From Gammaproteobacteria bacterium UBA3532 (lineage in GTDB: Bacteria > Pseudomonadota > Gammaproteobacteria > Enterobacterales > UBA3532): 10,184 bases of DNA. Position numbers and translations under genes: made by a program. Below the pieces are notes generated by a model. That model saw nothing but the letters and a program-made list of their open reading frames with translations. It was not told where the DNA came from and did not search any database. Below, piece after piece: positions 7,937 to 10,184 of the stretch (within the stretch, counting starts at the first letter, position 1; every line of letters begins with the position of its first letter). The DNA lies in contig DFOV01000178.1 in NCBI GenBank assembly GCA_002376965.1, positions 1-10,184 of the forward strand. Direction: 5' to 3'.

Positions 7937-8817
7937 AGCTCGCCCTCCTGCTCGTTAGCTGTCGCGTTATTCATTTCGTCAGCGCGCAGCTCGCTGGGGA
8001 TATTAGGCCATAGCAATAAGACTTGTTTAATACGCTCTAACTGAGCAATGGGCCGCAGGACAATATCAGCAAAGGCTTTACCCGGATCACGATGAATGCT
8101 GACCACTTCAGCAACTGGATAACCATCAGGAAAGCGCTGTCCCAAACCCGATGTGATCAGTATATCTCCAACAATAATATCGGCGGTATCTGGCACATGC
8201 TGCAATACCATTTCATCCAGTTTTCCCGTTCCAACGGCAATAGCTCTAACGCCATTTCGAGAAACACGAACCGGAATGCTGTGAACCCGATCAGTCAGAA
8301 GGAGGACTTGGCAAACCAGCTCGCTGGTGTGAACCACCTGACCAATCACTCCACGAGAATCTAGCACCGGTTGGCCTTTAAAAACGCCGTTTAAGCGACC
8401 TCGATTGAGGGTAACCAAGTGAGAAAAAGGGTCGCTGTCGACCGAAAGCACTTCCGCTACTAAACGCTTCTCATCACTGCGCTTGACAGCCCCGAGTAGA
8501 TTACGCAGCTGGATATTCTCTGTTTCCAATGCAACAGAGCGTTGTAATTGGGACTCCAGGATCATGACTTTATCGCGTAATAACGCATTTTCCTGGAGCA
8601 GTTCGGAGCGGGAGGTAGTGCCTTCATCTAGCCAGTCGGCTAGCTCGAAGGGCGTATTGACGAATAGTTGTACCGGACTGAGCACGGCATGTAGCGTACT
8701 GCGTGCATATTCAACGATAGCATAACGCCCATCAGCCCAGATCAACGCCAAGCTGATGGAGATGGCAAGCATCAAGTGGCCCATATGAGCGGGCCCGTTT
8801 ACGAAAATCGGCTTAAT
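7933..8817 (-). CDS. mreC: MreC, rod-shape protein (probable ATT start)
   Basis: MreC is a bitopic inner-membrane protein whose periplasmic beta domain activates the PBP2/RodA wall synthase. From the proposed start it has 294 residues: a short cytoplasmic tail, a membrane segment at about 13-29, a coiled coil at about 68-110, and the conserved periplasmic domain with GVIGQVV, LLLTDRVHSIPVRV and ILITSGLGQRFPDGYPVAEV. The first in-frame ATG (8784) would begin inside the membrane segment and drop the conserved N-terminus. The frame stays open upstream and reads KPIFVNGPAH after an ATT at 8817-8815, matching the E. coli MreC N-terminus MKPIFSRGPS as I recall it. No ATG, GTG or TTG lies in frame between 8817 and the upstream stop. 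GGGAG lies 8 bases before the ATT. A one-base indel near 8820 is the alternative. Identity is certain; the start is not. Confidence 0.95.
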   Translation of the reverse strand: MKPIFVNGPAHMGHLMLAISISLALIWADGRYAIVEYARSTLHAVLSPVQLFVNTPFELADWLDEGTTSRSELLQENALLRDKVMILESQLQRSVALETENIQLRNLLGAVKRSDEKRLVAEVLSVDSDPFSHLVTLNRGRLNGVFKGQPVLDSRGVIGQVVHTSELVCQVLLLTDRVHSIPVRVSRNGVRAIAVGTGKLDEMVLQHVPDTADIIVGDILITSGLGQRFPDGYPVAEVVSIHRDPGKAFADIVLRPIAQLERIKQVLLLWPNIPSELRADEMNNATANEQEGEL

Positions 8818-8825
8818 GACGCATA

Positions 8826-8835
8826 CTCCCTTCCC
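8826..8835 (-). promoter_or_regulatory. Ribosome binding site region of mreC
   Basis: GGGAAGGGAG on the minus strand lies 8 bases upstream of the proposed ATT start at 8817. It also lies just upstream of an out-of-frame ATG at 8824-8822, which opens only ATG CGT CAT TAA. The purine-rich site shows that translation of mreC begins here rather than at the in-frame ATG at 8784, which has only a GC-rich, Shine-Dalgarno-poor sequence in front of it. Confidence 0.6.
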
Positions 8836-8895
8836 TAGTTACCTCAGCAGTAGCCTTTGCGTCAACCGCTAACAGCCCAGGGCTTTTATGCTAAA

Positions 8896-10095
<1,200 letters not shown>

Positions 10096-10184
10096 TTATT
10101 TATTCCTTTTCTCCTTATCTGGTGCTTTGGTTAGAGCCTGTTTATCTTTCATTAATCGCTTCTGTTTGGCCTTAAATGCTGCCA
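10096..10184 (-). CDS. C-terminal tail of an unidentified lysine-rich protein (partial)
   Basis: An open minus-strand frame enters from the right edge and ends with TAA at 10098-10096. The 28 complete codons read AAFKAKQKRLMKDKQALTKA followed by PDKEKRNK, a highly basic, probably disordered tail with about one third lysine or arginine. This is too short to assign. It could be the end of a gene upstream of mreB in the same direction. E. coli has csrD there, but this tail does not recall CsrD. The frame could also be open by chance, as the visible part is short. The lysine-rich composition ending in AATAAATAA is typical of a real C-terminus. Confidence 0.4.
   Translation of the reverse strand, partial: AAFKAKQKRLMKDKQALTKAPDKEKRNK

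Noticed and set aside
8838..8868. TTGACG in the mreB-mreC gap as a -35 for an mreC promoter
   Set aside because: At 17 bases downstream the sequence is GTAACT, a poor -10, so the pair is not convincing.
8872..8886. AGCCC-A-GGGCT followed by T-rich sequence after mreB as an intrinsic terminator
   Set aside because: The loop would be a single base, the T-run lies on the plus strand, opposite to the genes, and mreC follows in the same operon.

Overview
The window is a chromosomal housekeeping segment of a gammaproteobacterium with moderate GC. Every convincing gene lies on the minus strand. In transcription order, from high to low coordinates, they are mreB, mreC, mreD, maf (yhdE type), rng, yhdP, a nitrilase-superfamily amidase (nit) and tldD. 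E. coli has mreBCD-yhdE-rng-yhdP-tldD. The added amidase gene between yhdP and tldD is, from memory, the arrangement of Pseudomonas-like and Cellvibrio-like lineages. Species cannot be named from sequence alone.

Layout. 10096-10184 holds the C-terminal tail of an unidentified lysine-rich protein that enters from the right edge. 9943-10095 is the mreB upstream region, with possible promoter elements and an inverted repeat. 7433-9942 is the cell-shape cluster mreBCD, with mreC and mreD overlapping by 4 bases. maf follows mreD by 7 bases. rng and yhdP follow after gaps of 84 and 60 bases. A 173-base gap after yhdP carries five degenerate 19-bp tandem repeats and a separate hairpin. nit and the start of tldD then follow, 10 bases apart, with tldD running off the left edge.

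How the genes fit together. MreB, MreC and MreD direct elongation-mode peptidoglycan synthesis. YhdP is an inner-membrane-anchored AsmA-like protein linked to phospholipid transport to the outer membrane. RNase G processes and degrades RNA. Maf and Nit are house-cleaning enzymes that remove abnormal nucleotides and, probably, deaminated glutathione. TldD is half of the TldD/TldE protease. The cluster is probably one long transcript, or mreBCD-maf-rng-yhdP plus a nit-tldD unit with its own promoter in the repeat-bearing gap.

I found no new defence, mobile or biosynthetic system; the region is ordinary. The points most worth a second look are (1) the mreC start, where homology puts the N-terminus upstream of the first in-frame ATG, at an ATT codon, next to an out-of-frame ATG; (2) the 19-bp repeat array between yhdP and nit, whose half-sites alternate so that neighbouring units can pair; and (3) four of eight genes having non-ATG starts (GTG, GTG, TTG and probably ATT).
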